DNA from: JBJXHN01 sp046233135
Lineage (GTDB): Bacteria > Pseudomonadota > Alphaproteobacteria > Rhodospirillales > Rhodospirillaceae
Direction of reading: 5' to 3'
Assembly: GCA_046233135.1 (NCBI GenBank)
Contig: JBJXHN010000004.1
Coordinates: 620,001-684,000, forward strand
DNA: 64,000 nt
Position numbers and translations under genes: made by a program
Notes under the pieces: model-generated
Seen by the model: the letters and a program-made list of their open reading frames with translations, nothing else
What the model was told of the DNA's origin: nothing
Database searches by the model: none
In this document: positions 41,190 through 49,567 of the stretch, one piece after another
Numbering within the stretch: position 1 is the stretch's first letter
Layout: each line of letters starts with the position of its first letter

Positions 41190-43379
41190 TTAACCCGAGA
41201 AGTCCGACGCGGTCAGGATGGCGTCAATGGTGGTCAGCAGGCGCACCTCGCCTGCGGTGACCGACCCGTCGCCTCCGTCGGACACGAAGAACAAGGCCGT
41301 GCTGGTTCCGTTCTGGGCGGCGACAATGACGGTGCTGCCGCTTTCCACGGGTCCCAGAGCGCTGCGGAACGTGCCGAAATCGGTGTCGGTGAAAGAGGAT
41401 ACGGTCTCGGTCAGCAGCACCACGTCGTCGCTGGCCCGGGTTTCTCCCAGCGCCCGGGTGGAGACGGTGATGCCGCCGCCGTCGGTATCCACCAGGGTGC
41501 GCAGTGTGGTGGCGATCGCCACCTTGTCGGTGCCGGCCGCAAAGCCAGCAATCGCGTTCGCGCCACTGGCGGAGCCGGGGTCGGAGCCCGCATTGACCGA
41601 TCCCAGGGTTACGGTGGTGCTGTCGCCGGCTGCCAGGGTGACCACGTCGGTGCCATCGCCCAGGGTCACCGTCTCGATGCCGCTGATGGTCAGGATGTTG
41701 CCCCGGTCGCCCAGGCGCAGGCTGTCCGTACCGGTGGAGCCGGTGACGGTTTCGATGCCGGCGATGACCATGGATCCGGGGCCGCTGAGGGTCAGGCTGT
41801 CGTTGCCGGCGCCGCCGATGACCGTGTCCAGCCGGTTGACGATCATCGTGCTGCCCCGGTCGCCCAGGCGGATGAAGTCGCCGCCGTCGCCGCCGCCCAG
41901 GGATTCGATGCCGACCAGGATGGTGGTGTTGCCGCGATCCCCCAGCCGCACCCAGTCGCCCCCGGTGCCGCCGATCAGGGTTTCCACGCCCACCATGGTG
42001 GTCGTGGTCCCGCCGTTGCCCAGATTGACCCAATCGGCACCGGCGCCGCCGAACAGGACCTCCAGCCCCGAGATGGTGATGGTGCCGCCGCGGTCGCCCA
42101 GGCGGATGCGGTCGGTGCCGCCACCGCCGGTCAGGGTTTCGATGGCCGCCAGAATGATGGTGTTGCCGGCGTCGGCCAGGCTGACGGAATCGGCGCCGGC
42201 GCTGCCGATCAGGGTGTCGATGGCGCCCAGATAGACCGACCCGGCGTCGGCCATGTTGATCCATTCCCCGCCGGCGCCGCCGACCAGCGCTTCGATGCCG
42301 CTGATGGACAGGGTGCGGGCTTCGTTGCCGAGCAGGATGGTGTCCACCCCGGAGCTGCCCACCAGGATTTCGACCGCTGCCATGGCCAGGGAGCCGCCGG
42401 CGCCCTCCAGGAAGACCCGGTCCGTCCCGTTGCCGCCGTAGATGGTGTCACCCGCTCCGCCGACGATGGTGTCGTCGCCATCCCCGCCAACCAGCGCATT
42501 GGCAAGGTCGTTGCCGCGCAGGATGTCGTTGCCGTCGCCGCCGAAGGCGTTTTCGATCATCGCGTTGGCGGTCACCGCCGCATTGTCGGTCCCGCCGCCC
42601 AGACTGCTGAAGGTATTGCCGTTCAGGTTCAGCACCTGGGCCGCCGAGCTGCCCGCGCCCGACAGCGTGTCCGTGCCGCCGCCGTCGACGATCACCTGTA
42701 TGCTGACCGAGGAGTCGTTGGTGTAAAGGGTGTCGCCGCCGTTGGTGCCGGTGTTGATGCCGTACAGATATTGGATCGCCGCCACGTCATAAAGCTGGGG
42801 GGAGGTGGGATAGCCGCTGAGGTCCCACTCGTTGTAGGACATGAGCGTGTAGGCGTAATTGTCCTCGCTCTCGGGCAGGTATGGGGTTTCCGTGTCGCCG
42901 TCTTGGGCGTCATAGTCGCCGGGATGCTTCAGGCCCAGGGCATGGCCGATTTCATGGATCATGGCCAGAAAGCCATAGCCCCCCGGCGTCATCATGGCAT
43001 CGGTCGTATAGTCCACATCCATATAAATATCACCGGAGGTGGGCACCGACGTACCGGCGTAGTAGGCATAGCCGGCCGAGCCGCTTTGCACGTTGCTGCC
43101 GATGCGGATCTGGCCGCCGTCGCCGCTGTCGGATACTTCGGTCAGCGTCAGGCCCGTCAGCCGTGTCCAGGTGGCCAGGGCCTGGCGGGTATAAGCCCGC
43201 GCCGTTTCGGAAAGGGCGGTGAAGCCCCGGGAATCATCGGCGTCTGCGTAGGACGGCACACTTTCCATGAAGCTGTAGGTGACCGAGACCGAGGTACCGA
43301 AATCGGATCCGAAATTCCATCGGTAAAAGCGGCCGGCCAATAAGGAATCAATGCTGTTGGTTCCAGTAATCGTGGCCAT
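41190..43379 (-). CDS. Serralysin-like zinc metalloprotease with 10 x 26-residue repeats (paralogue 3)
   Basis: A 729-residue protein in tandem with paralogue 2. The protease domain has HEIGHALGLKHPG (His142, His146, His152) and LMSYNE (Met180); RTX-like turns (GGDGNDILRGND, GGDGDDTIVGGAGD, GGNGTDRVFLE) follow, then ten 26-residue repeats (335-592). Relative to paralogue 2 it lacks about two units near the end of the array, which accounts for the 49-residue length difference. The C-terminal domain ends SDGGDGSVTAGEVRLLT, an EF-hand-like loop missing two ligands. AGGGGAG lies ten bases before the ATG. The first gene of a two-protease operon. Confidence 0.88.
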   Translation of the reverse strand: MATITGTNSIDSLLAGRFYRWNFGSDFGTSVSVTYSFMESVPSYADADDSRGFTALSETARAYTRQALATWTRLTGLTLTEVSDSGDGGQIRIGSNVQSGSAGYAYYAGTSVPTSGDIYMDVDYTTDAMMTPGGYGFLAMIHEIGHALGLKHPGDYDAQDGDTETPYLPESEDNYAYTLMSYNEWDLSGYPTSPQLYDVAAIQYLYGINTGTNGGDTLYTNDSSVSIQVIVDGGGTDTLSGAGSSAAQVLNLNGNTFSSLGGGTDNAAVTANAMIENAFGGDGNDILRGNDLANALVGGDGDDTIVGGAGDTIYGGNGTDRVFLEGAGGSLAMAAVEILVGSSGVDTILLGNEARTLSISGIEALVGGAGGEWINMADAGSVYLGAIDTLIGSAGADSVSLADAGNTIILAAIETLTGGGGTDRIRLGDRGGTITISGLEVLFGGAGADWVNLGNGGTTTTMVGVETLIGGTGGDWVRLGDRGNTTILVGIESLGGGDGGDFIRLGDRGSTMIVNRLDTVIGGAGNDSLTLSGPGSMVIAGIETVTGSTGTDSLRLGDRGNILTISGIETVTLGDGTDVVTLAAGDSTTVTLGSVNAGSDPGSASGANAIAGFAAGTDKVAIATTLRTLVDTDGGGITVSTRALGETRASDDVVLLTETVSSFTDTDFGTFRSALGPVESGSTVIVAAQNGTSTALFFVSDGGDGSVTAGEVRLLTTIDAILTASDFSG
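41604..42377 (-). repeat. Array of ten 78-bp coding repeats (protease paralogue 3)
   Basis: Ten in-frame units (eight of 78 bp, two of 75 bp). It is shorter by two units than the arrays in the other paralogues, as expected from recombination between repeats. Confidence 0.8.
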
Positions 43380-43736
43380 GGCAAAAAAACTCCCCTGATC
43401 GCAAGCGCACCGTCCCCGTGATCCAAATCATGGGGACACCATCATAAGGGAGTCACGCGAAAAATCGTGAATGTCAAAGACGGGACCGGGCGCATGACGG
43501 CCGGCGGGTGTTTTCAAGAATGGGGAAAACATTGGGCTTCAGGCATGCGATATGCGGATGATTGCATCTAATGTATGGGAAATAGCGCGTGTGCCATCAG
43601 TCTATGGTGATCAGGTGACGCTGTTCATCCCATGCCAATCGGATATCACGTTGTCCTGAATGACCTGTGAACTGGCCCGTTGGGTGTCGCTGACGGTCAT
43701 CACGGAAATGTCGCCACAGGTTCCTTCCGCCGGATC
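43380..43736. other. Intergenic region upstream of the tandem proteases
   Basis: No gene is supported. A hairpin CCCCgTGAT (43414-43422) / ATCAtGGGG (43427-43435) lies in the presumed 5' leader of paralogue 3, about 35 bases before its start, with T-rich DNA between. The rest is AT-richer than the surrounding genes and probably holds the promoter. Confidence 0.4.
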
Positions 43737-44759
43737 TCAGCTCTCGGGGGCGTCAGGCTGGACCCCTGACCGGGTGGTTCCGCGCGGGACCAGGACGGTG
43801 GGAATGCGGTGGGTCAAGGGGGCCAGGTCCTTATGGTCCCGGCGCAGCAGGATGCGCGCGACGATCCAGTCCACCAGGTCTTCCACCGGGTAGTGGATGG
43901 TGGTCAGGTCGAACATCGACCATCCCGCCTGGGGCACGTTGTCGAACCCTACCACCGAAACCTGATCGGGCACACGCAGGCACAGGCGCCGGGCCGCTTC
44001 CAGCATCACCAACGCAAGGCTGTCGGTGGCGCAGACCACCGCGTCGGGCGTGTCTTCCCGGCTCAGCAGGGCCACGGCCTCCTCCGGCTCCTGGGACTGG
44101 TCGGGGCGGCTGTGGGCCAGGGCGTGGGCGTGCAGGGGCAGGCCGGCGGCGTCAAGCGCGTCGCGCACGCCCTGTTCCCGCTCCAAGTCCGATTGCGGCC
44201 GGTGGGTCAGGCCGAAATAGGCCACCCGCCGGCAGCCCGAGCGCAGCAGCAGGTCTGTGGCCGCCCGGGTGCTTTCGCGGTTGACGCTCATCACGCAATC
44301 GGTTTCCGGGGCTGTCAGGGTGCTGCCGGCGACGATCAGCGGAATCCCCACCCGGCCGTAGCGTTCCACCGTGGTCTTGGGCAGGGTCCCCGCCGAGACC
44401 ACCGTGGCCGTGACCTGCCAGTCCAGGGCGGTCAGCAGCGGTCCCTCGCCGTCGTCCGGGTCCGCGGGGATCAGCAGGGTGCGCAGATCGTGGGCGGCCA
44501 GCCGGTGGCTCAGCAGTTCCAGGAACCGGGTGTCGAAGGGGCTGCGGATGCGCCCGATCACCACCGCCACCAAGTCGATGGAAGCGTGGATCAGTCCCCG
44601 CGCCAGGGCATTGGGGCGATAGCCCAGGGTGTCGGCGGCGGCCAGCACCTTGGCCCGGGTCGCCTCGGCCACCCCGTTGCCATCGCCGAACACCCGCGAT
44701 ACCGCCGAGGCAGAGACCCCGGCTTCCCGCGCAACATCACGAATCGTCACTCTGGACAC
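43737..44759 (-). CDS. LacI family transcriptional regulator of the ugp operon
   Basis: A 340-residue repressor. The N-terminal HTH and hinge are VTIRDVAREAGVSASAVSRVFGDGNGVAEATRAKVLAAADTLGYRPNALARGL; the rest is a periplasmic-binding-protein-like effector domain (VAVVIGRIRSPFDTRFLELLSHRLAAHDLRTLLIPA...VVCATDSLALVMLEAARRLCLRVPDQVSVVGFDN). It is divergent from ugpB, with a perfect LacI-type operator between. It therefore likely controls uptake of glycerol-3-phosphate or its diesters by an inducer sensed in the cell, rather than by phosphate starvation alone. Confidence 0.9.
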   Translation of the reverse strand: MSRVTIRDVAREAGVSASAVSRVFGDGNGVAEATRAKVLAAADTLGYRPNALARGLIHASIDLVAVVIGRIRSPFDTRFLELLSHRLAAHDLRTLLIPADPDDGEGPLLTALDWQVTATVVSAGTLPKTTVERYGRVGIPLIVAGSTLTAPETDCVMSVNRESTRAATDLLLRSGCRRVAYFGLTHRPQSDLEREQGVRDALDAAGLPLHAHALAHSRPDQSQEPEEAVALLSREDTPDAVVCATDSLALVMLEAARRLCLRVPDQVSVVGFDNVPQAGWSMFDLTTIHYPVEDLVDWIVARILLRRDHKDLAPLTHRIPTVLVPRGTTRSGVQPDAPES

Positions 44760-44777
44760 AGTGGATCTCTTCTGTTC

Positions 44778-44789
44778 GGTACCGTTTTC
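44778..44789. promoter_or_regulatory. Imperfect LacI-type half operator near the lacI-family start
   Basis: GGTACCGTTTTC shares the CGTTTTC half and several other positions with the perfect palindrome at 44946-44957. It lies 18 bases upstream of the regulator start and could be an auxiliary operator. Confidence 0.35.
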
Positions 44790-44945
44790 ATAGAGGCGGT
44801 GACCTCAGGGGTGTCGGGAGGGGTGCGTACATTGCGGCGCTTAGTATGTGATTCTCCAGAGAAATATGGGGCCTGCCGACAACCTTCATCAAGTGGAAAC
44901 GGAAGTGTCATTCTTTTGTCTCTCGCTGTGGGGTAGGGTCTGCCT

Positions 44946-44957
44946 GAAAACGTTTTC
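44946..44957. promoter_or_regulatory. Perfect LacI-family operator GAAAACGTTTTC
   Basis: A 12-bp perfect palindrome with the central CG that LacI/GalR repressors require. It lies in the 399-base region between the divergent LacI gene and ugpB, about 200 bases before ugpB. No other regulator site was clear there. Confidence 0.7.
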
Positions 44958-45158
44958 GGTGGTATGCCAGGGGCTCTTTCGGCCCGGGGTGGATCGCTGG
45001 AGCGTGATGTCGCGCTTTCCTCAGTTTGCGCTTTCTCCAACGCCTGAAGACCGGGATCCCGCTTCGCCGATCCCCATCCGATCTGATCCCGATCCCGCCG
45101 CCAATCTCGTCGGGGTCGTTGACGCAAACAGACCTCAGAACAGAGACCGGAGACTGTC

Positions 45159-46460
45159 ATGATCCGCTTAGCTACGACGCTGGCCGCCACCGCGCTGCTG
45201 GCCGGCACCGCCAACGCGGCGACCGAAATCACCTGGTGGCACGCCATGGGCGGCAAGCTGGGTGAGGTGGTGAACACCATCACGTCCGATTTCAACGCGT
45301 CCCAGAACGCCTGCAGCCTGAACGCGGTGTACAAGGGATCCTACGAGGAAACCATGACCGCGGGCATCGCCTCGTTCCGGGCGAAGCAGTCCCCGAACAT
45401 CATTCAGATCTTCGATGCCGGCAGCGCCACCATCATTGCCGCCAAGGGCGCGGCCTATCCGGTGGCCAAGCTGATGGACGAACATGGTGTGACCTTCAAC
45501 AAGGAAGACTACATTCCCGGGGTCCGCTACTTTTATGCCGACAACGACGGCCAGATGATCGGCATGCCGTTCAACTCCTCGACCCCCGTCCTATACTACA
45601 ACAAGGCGGTGCTGGCCGAAGCCGGCGTGGAGCCCCCGAAGACCTGGGAGGAGTTCGAAACCGTTGCGGCGACACTGAAGGATGCGGGCTACATCGCCCT
45701 GTCCCAGTCCCACACGCCCTGGATCTTCAGCGAAAACTTCCAATCGCGGCACAACCTGCCGATGGCCGACAAGAACAACGGCTACGACGGCCCGGCCACC
45801 AAGATCGCCTACAATAACGAACACCTGCGCATGCACTTCGCCAAGCTGGCCGAGTGGAAGGACAAGGGCTGGTTCGGCTATTACGGGTCCAAGTGGAGCG
45901 ACAACAAGGTGCCCTTCGAGAAGCAGGAAGTGGCCATGTGGATCGGCTCCTCCGGCTCGTTCGGCGGGCTGAAGGACACCACCGACTTCGAATTCGGCAG
46001 CTCCACCCTGCCGTACTGGACGTCCATCGTTGGCGACGGCGAGCCCTACCACACCTTCATCGGCGGGGCCGCCCTGTTCGCTTTCAACGGCCACCCGGAA
46101 GAAGAGAACGGCTGCGTGGCGCAGTTCTTCGCCCATCTGACCAAGCCGGAAACCCAGTTCTTCTGGCACAAGGAAACCGGCTACGTGCCGATCACCACCG
46201 CCGCCTACGATCTGGCCAGGTCCGAAGGCTACTATGATGCCGAACCGGACGCCGAAGTCGGTATCACCCAGCTGTCCGGCCGCACCGCCGAGTGGAACAA
46301 GGGCTATCGCCTGGGTTTCTACGTTCAGATCCGCGAAGTGCTGAACCGCGAATACGACAAGCTGTTCGCCGGGGATCAAAGCGTGGAAGAAACCTTCTCG
46401 GCCATCGAAACCGAAAGCGACCAGTTGCTGGAACGGTTCGCCAAGACCGCCGGCATGTAA
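45159..46460 (+). CDS. ugpB: sn-Glycerol-3-phosphate-binding protein UgpB
   Basis: A 433-residue periplasmic binding protein with a Sec signal (RLATTLAATALLAGTANA). It matches the UgpB pattern closely: TEITWWHAMGGKLGEVVN, NAVYKGSYEETMTAGIASFRAKQSPNIIQIFDAGSATI, MPFNSSTPVLYYNKAVLAEAG, PPKTWEEFE, FIGGAALFAF, WHKETGYVPITTAAYDLARSEGYY. It captures glycerol-3-phosphate and glycerophosphodiesters for the ABC transporter encoded downstream. First gene of the ugp operon, divergent from a LacI repressor. Confidence 0.95.
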   Translation: MIRLATTLAATALLAGTANAATEITWWHAMGGKLGEVVNTITSDFNASQNACSLNAVYKGSYEETMTAGIASFRAKQSPNIIQIFDAGSATIIAAKGAAYPVAKLMDEHGVTFNKEDYIPGVRYFYADNDGQMIGMPFNSSTPVLYYNKAVLAEAGVEPPKTWEEFETVAATLKDAGYIALSQSHTPWIFSENFQSRHNLPMADKNNGYDGPATKIAYNNEHLRMHFAKLAEWKDKGWFGYYGSKWSDNKVPFEKQEVAMWIGSSGSFGGLKDTTDFEFGSSTLPYWTSIVGDGEPYHTFIGGAALFAFNGHPEEENGCVAQFFAHLTKPETQFFWHKETGYVPITTAAYDLARSEGYYDAEPDAEVGITQLSGRTAEWNKGYRLGFYVQIREVLNREYDKLFAGDQSVEETFSAIETESDQLLERFAKTAGM

Positions 46461-46467
46461 GGCCCGG

Positions 46468-46513
46468 GGGCCTGCCGTCGGTCCGGAGGTCCGGGCGGAA
46501 GGCAGGCCCTTTC
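46468..46513 (+). terminator. Hairpin between ugpB and ugpA, likely attenuator
   Basis: GGGCCTGCC (46468-46476) pairs with GGCAGGCCC (46501-46509), followed by TTTCC. An inner GTCCGGAGGTCCGG may form a small stem. A weak terminator here would leave the binding-protein mRNA in excess of the permease mRNA, as in many ABC operons. Confidence 0.55.
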
Positions 46514-46542
46514 CTGTTCCTCTGACCCCACGGGCGAAGGCC

Positions 46543-47418
46543 ATGAAGCGCAACCGGTTCGGACATTCCCCGCTGCCCTATCTGCTGATCGCGCCACAGC
46601 TGCTGATCATCCTGATCTTTTTTGTTTGGCCGGCGCTGCAATCGGTCTATCTGTCGTTCTTCCTGGAAGATCCCTGGGGGCTGGGACGGACGTTCGTGTG
46701 GTTCGAGAACTACGCGACGGTCCTGTCCAGCGATCACTACCAGTCTTCGGCGCTGTTCACGCTGGAGTTTTCCACCCTGGTGGCCGGGCTGTCCCTGGGG
46801 CTGGCACTGCTGCTGGCGGTCAAGGCCGATGCCATGATCCGTTCGGCATCCACCTACAAGGTGCTGCTGATCTGGGCCTATGCGGTGGCGCCGGCGGTGG
46901 CGGGCATGATCGGCCTGTTCCTGGTCAACCAGCACATCGGCCCCATGTTCCCCCTGTTCAACCTGCTGTGGGACTTCGACAACAAGGTGGACGGGGTGGA
47001 TGCCACCGTCTGGCTGGTGGTGGTGTCGGTCTGGAAGCAGATCAGCGTCAACTTCGTCTACTTCCTGGCTGGCCTGCAAGGCATCCCTCGGCCGGTGCGC
47101 GAGGCGGCGGCCCTGGACTGCCGCAACGGCTTGAAGCGGTTCTGGACGGTGACCTTCCCGCTGCTGGCTCCCACCAGCTTCTTCCTGCTGGTGATCAACA
47201 TCACCTACGCCTTTTTCGACACCTTCGCCATCATCGACACCCTGACCCGGGGACGCCCCGGCGGCCAGACCGCCACGCTGGTCTACAAGGTCTACCAGGA
47301 CGGATTCCTGGGGGCGGACCTGGGCGGCAGCTCGGCGCAGTCGGTGATCCTGATGGTGGTGGTGATGGCCCTGACCGTCCTGCAGTTCCGCTTCATCGAA
47401 CGCAAGATCCATTACTGA
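46543..47418 (+). CDS. ugpA: Glycerol-3-phosphate ABC permease UgpA
   Basis: A 291-residue ABC permease with six helices. It contains the EAA-type cytoplasmic loop (IPRPVREAAALDCRNGLKRFWTVTFPLLAPTSFF) that docks to the ATPase. The N-terminal FGHSPLPYLLIAPQLLIILIFFVWPALQSVYLSFF and FDTFAIIDTLTRGRPGGQTATLVYKVYQDGF are typical of UgpA. Placed 82 bases after ugpB, with the attenuator hairpin between. Confidence 0.93.
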   Translation: MKRNRFGHSPLPYLLIAPQLLIILIFFVWPALQSVYLSFFLEDPWGLGRTFVWFENYATVLSSDHYQSSALFTLEFSTLVAGLSLGLALLLAVKADAMIRSASTYKVLLIWAYAVAPAVAGMIGLFLVNQHIGPMFPLFNLLWDFDNKVDGVDATVWLVVVSVWKQISVNFVYFLAGLQGIPRPVREAAALDCRNGLKRFWTVTFPLLAPTSFFLLVINITYAFFDTFAIIDTLTRGRPGGQTATLVYKVYQDGFLGADLGGSSAQSVILMVVVMALTVLQFRFIERKIHY

Positions 47419-47532
47419 TTGGATTGCGGTCAAACGCAATGCGGGCTTTTACGCGCCATAAGGCGCGGCGGCCGCTTGGCCTTGCCGCCCGACCGACCAT
47501 CGGGCGGAAGGAAAATCAAAGGAGCAGCCATC

Positions 47533-48405
47533 ATGAAACTGCGCGCCATCATCGACCACGGGATCCTGATCCTGGGGGTGCTGTTCCTGCTGACCCCGCT
47601 GTGGATCGCCTTTGCCTCGTCTACCTGGTCGGCGCAGGAGATCGCCCGGGACGGGGTGCGCTTCACCATCGGCGACCATTTCGCCGACACCTGGGGCGGC
47701 TTGCTGACCGGCACCGGCGGCCTGTTTGCCGAGACCGAAGGCAATGCGGAGCAGGTGACCGGCGTCAGCGCCCTGGTGATGCTGAAGAATTCCATCATCC
47801 TCGGGGTCGGCTTCGCCGTAGGCAAGATCGCCATCTCCATGCTGGCGGCCTATGCCATCGTGTATTTCCGTTTCCCGGCGGGGACGTTCCTGTTCTGGCT
47901 GATCTTTTCGTCGCTGCTGCTGCCGCTGGAAGTGCGGATCATCCCCAGTTACGAGATCGTTGCCGCCCTGGGGCTGGTGAACACCTATACGGGGCTGATC
48001 CTGCCGCTGATCGCCTCGGCCACCGCCACCTTCTTCTTCCGCCAGTTCTATAAGCAGGTGCCCGAGGAATTGTGGGAGGCGGCCAGGCTGGACAATGCCG
48101 GGCCGATCCGTTTCTTCAAGGATGTGCTGTTTCCCCTATCGCGGTCCATGATCGCGGCGATCTTCATCATCATGTTCGTGGTCGGCTGGAACCAGTACCT
48201 GTGGCCGATCCTGATGACCTCCAGCCAGGACTTCAACACCCTGCTGATGGGGATCAAGGACGTCATCTATATCCTGGACGAAGGCAAGACACCGGCCTTC
48301 AACCACGCCTTCGCCCTGTCGGTCCTGGCGGTGATTCCACCGGTGCTGGTGGTGGTGATCTTCCAGCGCTGGTTCGTCAAGGGCCTGACCGAAACCGACA
48401 AATAG
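47533..48405 (+). CDS. ugpE: Glycerol-3-phosphate ABC permease UgpE
   Basis: A 290-residue ABC permease, second half of the heterodimeric channel. Helix 1 is HGILILGVLFLLTPLWIAF; the EAA loop is VPEELWEAARLDNAGPIRFFKDVLFPLSRSM; and the C-terminus GWNQYLWPILMTSSQDFNTLLMGIK is typical of UgpE. The ATG at 47533 follows AAAGGAG; the open frame upstream includes non-coding-looking residues and is not used. Same operon as ugpA. Confidence 0.93.
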   Translation: MKLRAIIDHGILILGVLFLLTPLWIAFASSTWSAQEIARDGVRFTIGDHFADTWGGLLTGTGGLFAETEGNAEQVTGVSALVMLKNSIILGVGFAVGKIAISMLAAYAIVYFRFPAGTFLFWLIFSSLLLPLEVRIIPSYEIVAALGLVNTYTGLILPLIASATATFFFRQFYKQVPEELWEAARLDNAGPIRFFKDVLFPLSRSMIAAIFIIMFVVGWNQYLWPILMTSSQDFNTLLMGIKDVIYILDEGKTPAFNHAFALSVLAVIPPVLVVVIFQRWFVKGLTETDK

Positions 48406-48511
48406 TACCCGTCAATACCGCCGCCGCTGCCCTCCCGGAGTGGCGGCGCCATAGGACTGTCATTGGAGTTTATCGATGGCGGCCGGTACAAAGCCAATCA
48501 AGGGGGCTGTC

Positions 48512-49567
48512 ATGGCGCATCTTTCGCTGATCAACGTGGCCAAGACCTACGGCAAGGCCTATCGCGCCGTGCGTGACGTGTCGGTGGATATCGGCAAGGG
48601 CGAGTTCGTGGTCTTTGTCGGCCCCTCGGGCTGCGGCAAATCCACCCTGCTGCGCATGGTCGCCGGGCTGGAAACGGTCACCGAGGGTGCCATCGTCCTG
48701 GACGGGCGGGAAATCAACGGCCTGGATCCCGCCCAGCGGGACATCGCCATGGTCTTTCAGAACTACGCCCTCTATCCCCACATGACGGTGTACAAGAATC
48801 TCGCCTACGGTCTGGTCAACCGCAAGGTTTCCAAGGACGAGATCGACCGGCGGGTGCAGGCGGCGGCCGGGATGCTGCAAATCGGCGACTACCTGGACCG
48901 CAAGCCCCAGCAGCTGTCCGGCGGCCAGCGCCAGCGGGTGGCCATGGGCCGGGCCATTGTCCGCGAACCGGCGGCCTTTCTGTTCGACGAGCCCCTGTCC
49001 AACCTTGACGCCAAGCTGCGCAACCATATGCGCCTGGAAATCAAGCGTCTGCAACGGACCCTGGGCACCACCGCCATCTATGTCACCCACGACCAGGTGG
49101 AGGCGATGACCATGGCCGACCGGATCATCGTGCTGAATGCCGGGCGGGTGGAGCAGGCGGGGACCCCGGGGGAGATCTATCATCGGCCGGACAGCCTGTT
49201 CGTCGCCGAATTCATGGGTGCGCCGCCGATGAACACCCTGGACGTTCTCCTCCAGGGCAACGAGATGGTGCTGCCCGGCGGCTTCCGCCTGCCTGTGGCC
49301 GACCGACCCGCCAATGACCGCGTCACCCTGGGCATCCGGCCGGAACGGCTGGATCTGTGTCACAAGCCCAACGGCGCCACCGTGCCCTTCACCGTGGATC
49401 TGGTGGAGGAACTGGGGGCCGGGCGGCTGCTGCACGGCCGGCTGGGGGACAGCCCGATCATCGTCAGTGCCCCGGGGATCGGCGAGATTCCCACCGATGG
49501 CCTGCATCTGACCCTGGCCGCCGACGCGGCGCATTTCTTCGATCCGGATACGGGAGCCCGCCTGTGA
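48512..49567 (+). CDS. ugpC: Glycerol-3-phosphate ABC transporter ATPase UgpC
   Basis: A 351-residue ATPase: Walker A GPSGCGKST, Q-loop VFQNYALYPHM, signature LSGGQRQRVAMGRAIVREP, Walker B AFLFDEPLSNLD, H-loop VTHDQ, then a TOBE/MalK-like regulatory domain. FMGAPPMNTLD is the UgpC/MalK hinge form. AAGGGGG precedes ATG 48512. It overlaps the next gene by four bases (GTGA). Confidence 0.95.
   Translation: MAHLSLINVAKTYGKAYRAVRDVSVDIGKGEFVVFVGPSGCGKSTLLRMVAGLETVTEGAIVLDGREINGLDPAQRDIAMVFQNYALYPHMTVYKNLAYGLVNRKVSKDEIDRRVQAAAGMLQIGDYLDRKPQQLSGGQRQRVAMGRAIVREPAAFLFDEPLSNLDAKLRNHMRLEIKRLQRTLGTTAIYVTHDQVEAMTMADRIIVLNAGRVEQAGTPGEIYHRPDSLFVAEFMGAPPMNTLDVLLQGNEMVLPGGFRLPVADRPANDRVTLGIRPERLDLCHKPNGATVPFTVDLVEELGAGRLLHGRLGDSPIIVSAPGIGEIPTDGLHLTLAADAAHFFDPDTGARL

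Noticed and set aside
41124..43343. Long open frame (739 codons) on the plus strand opposite protease paralogue 3, plus similar frames in the other arrays
   Set aside because: These follow from the periodic, GC-rich 78-bp repeats. The translation lacks hydrophobic core or domains, and the minus-strand frame has clear zinc motifs and a ribosome site.
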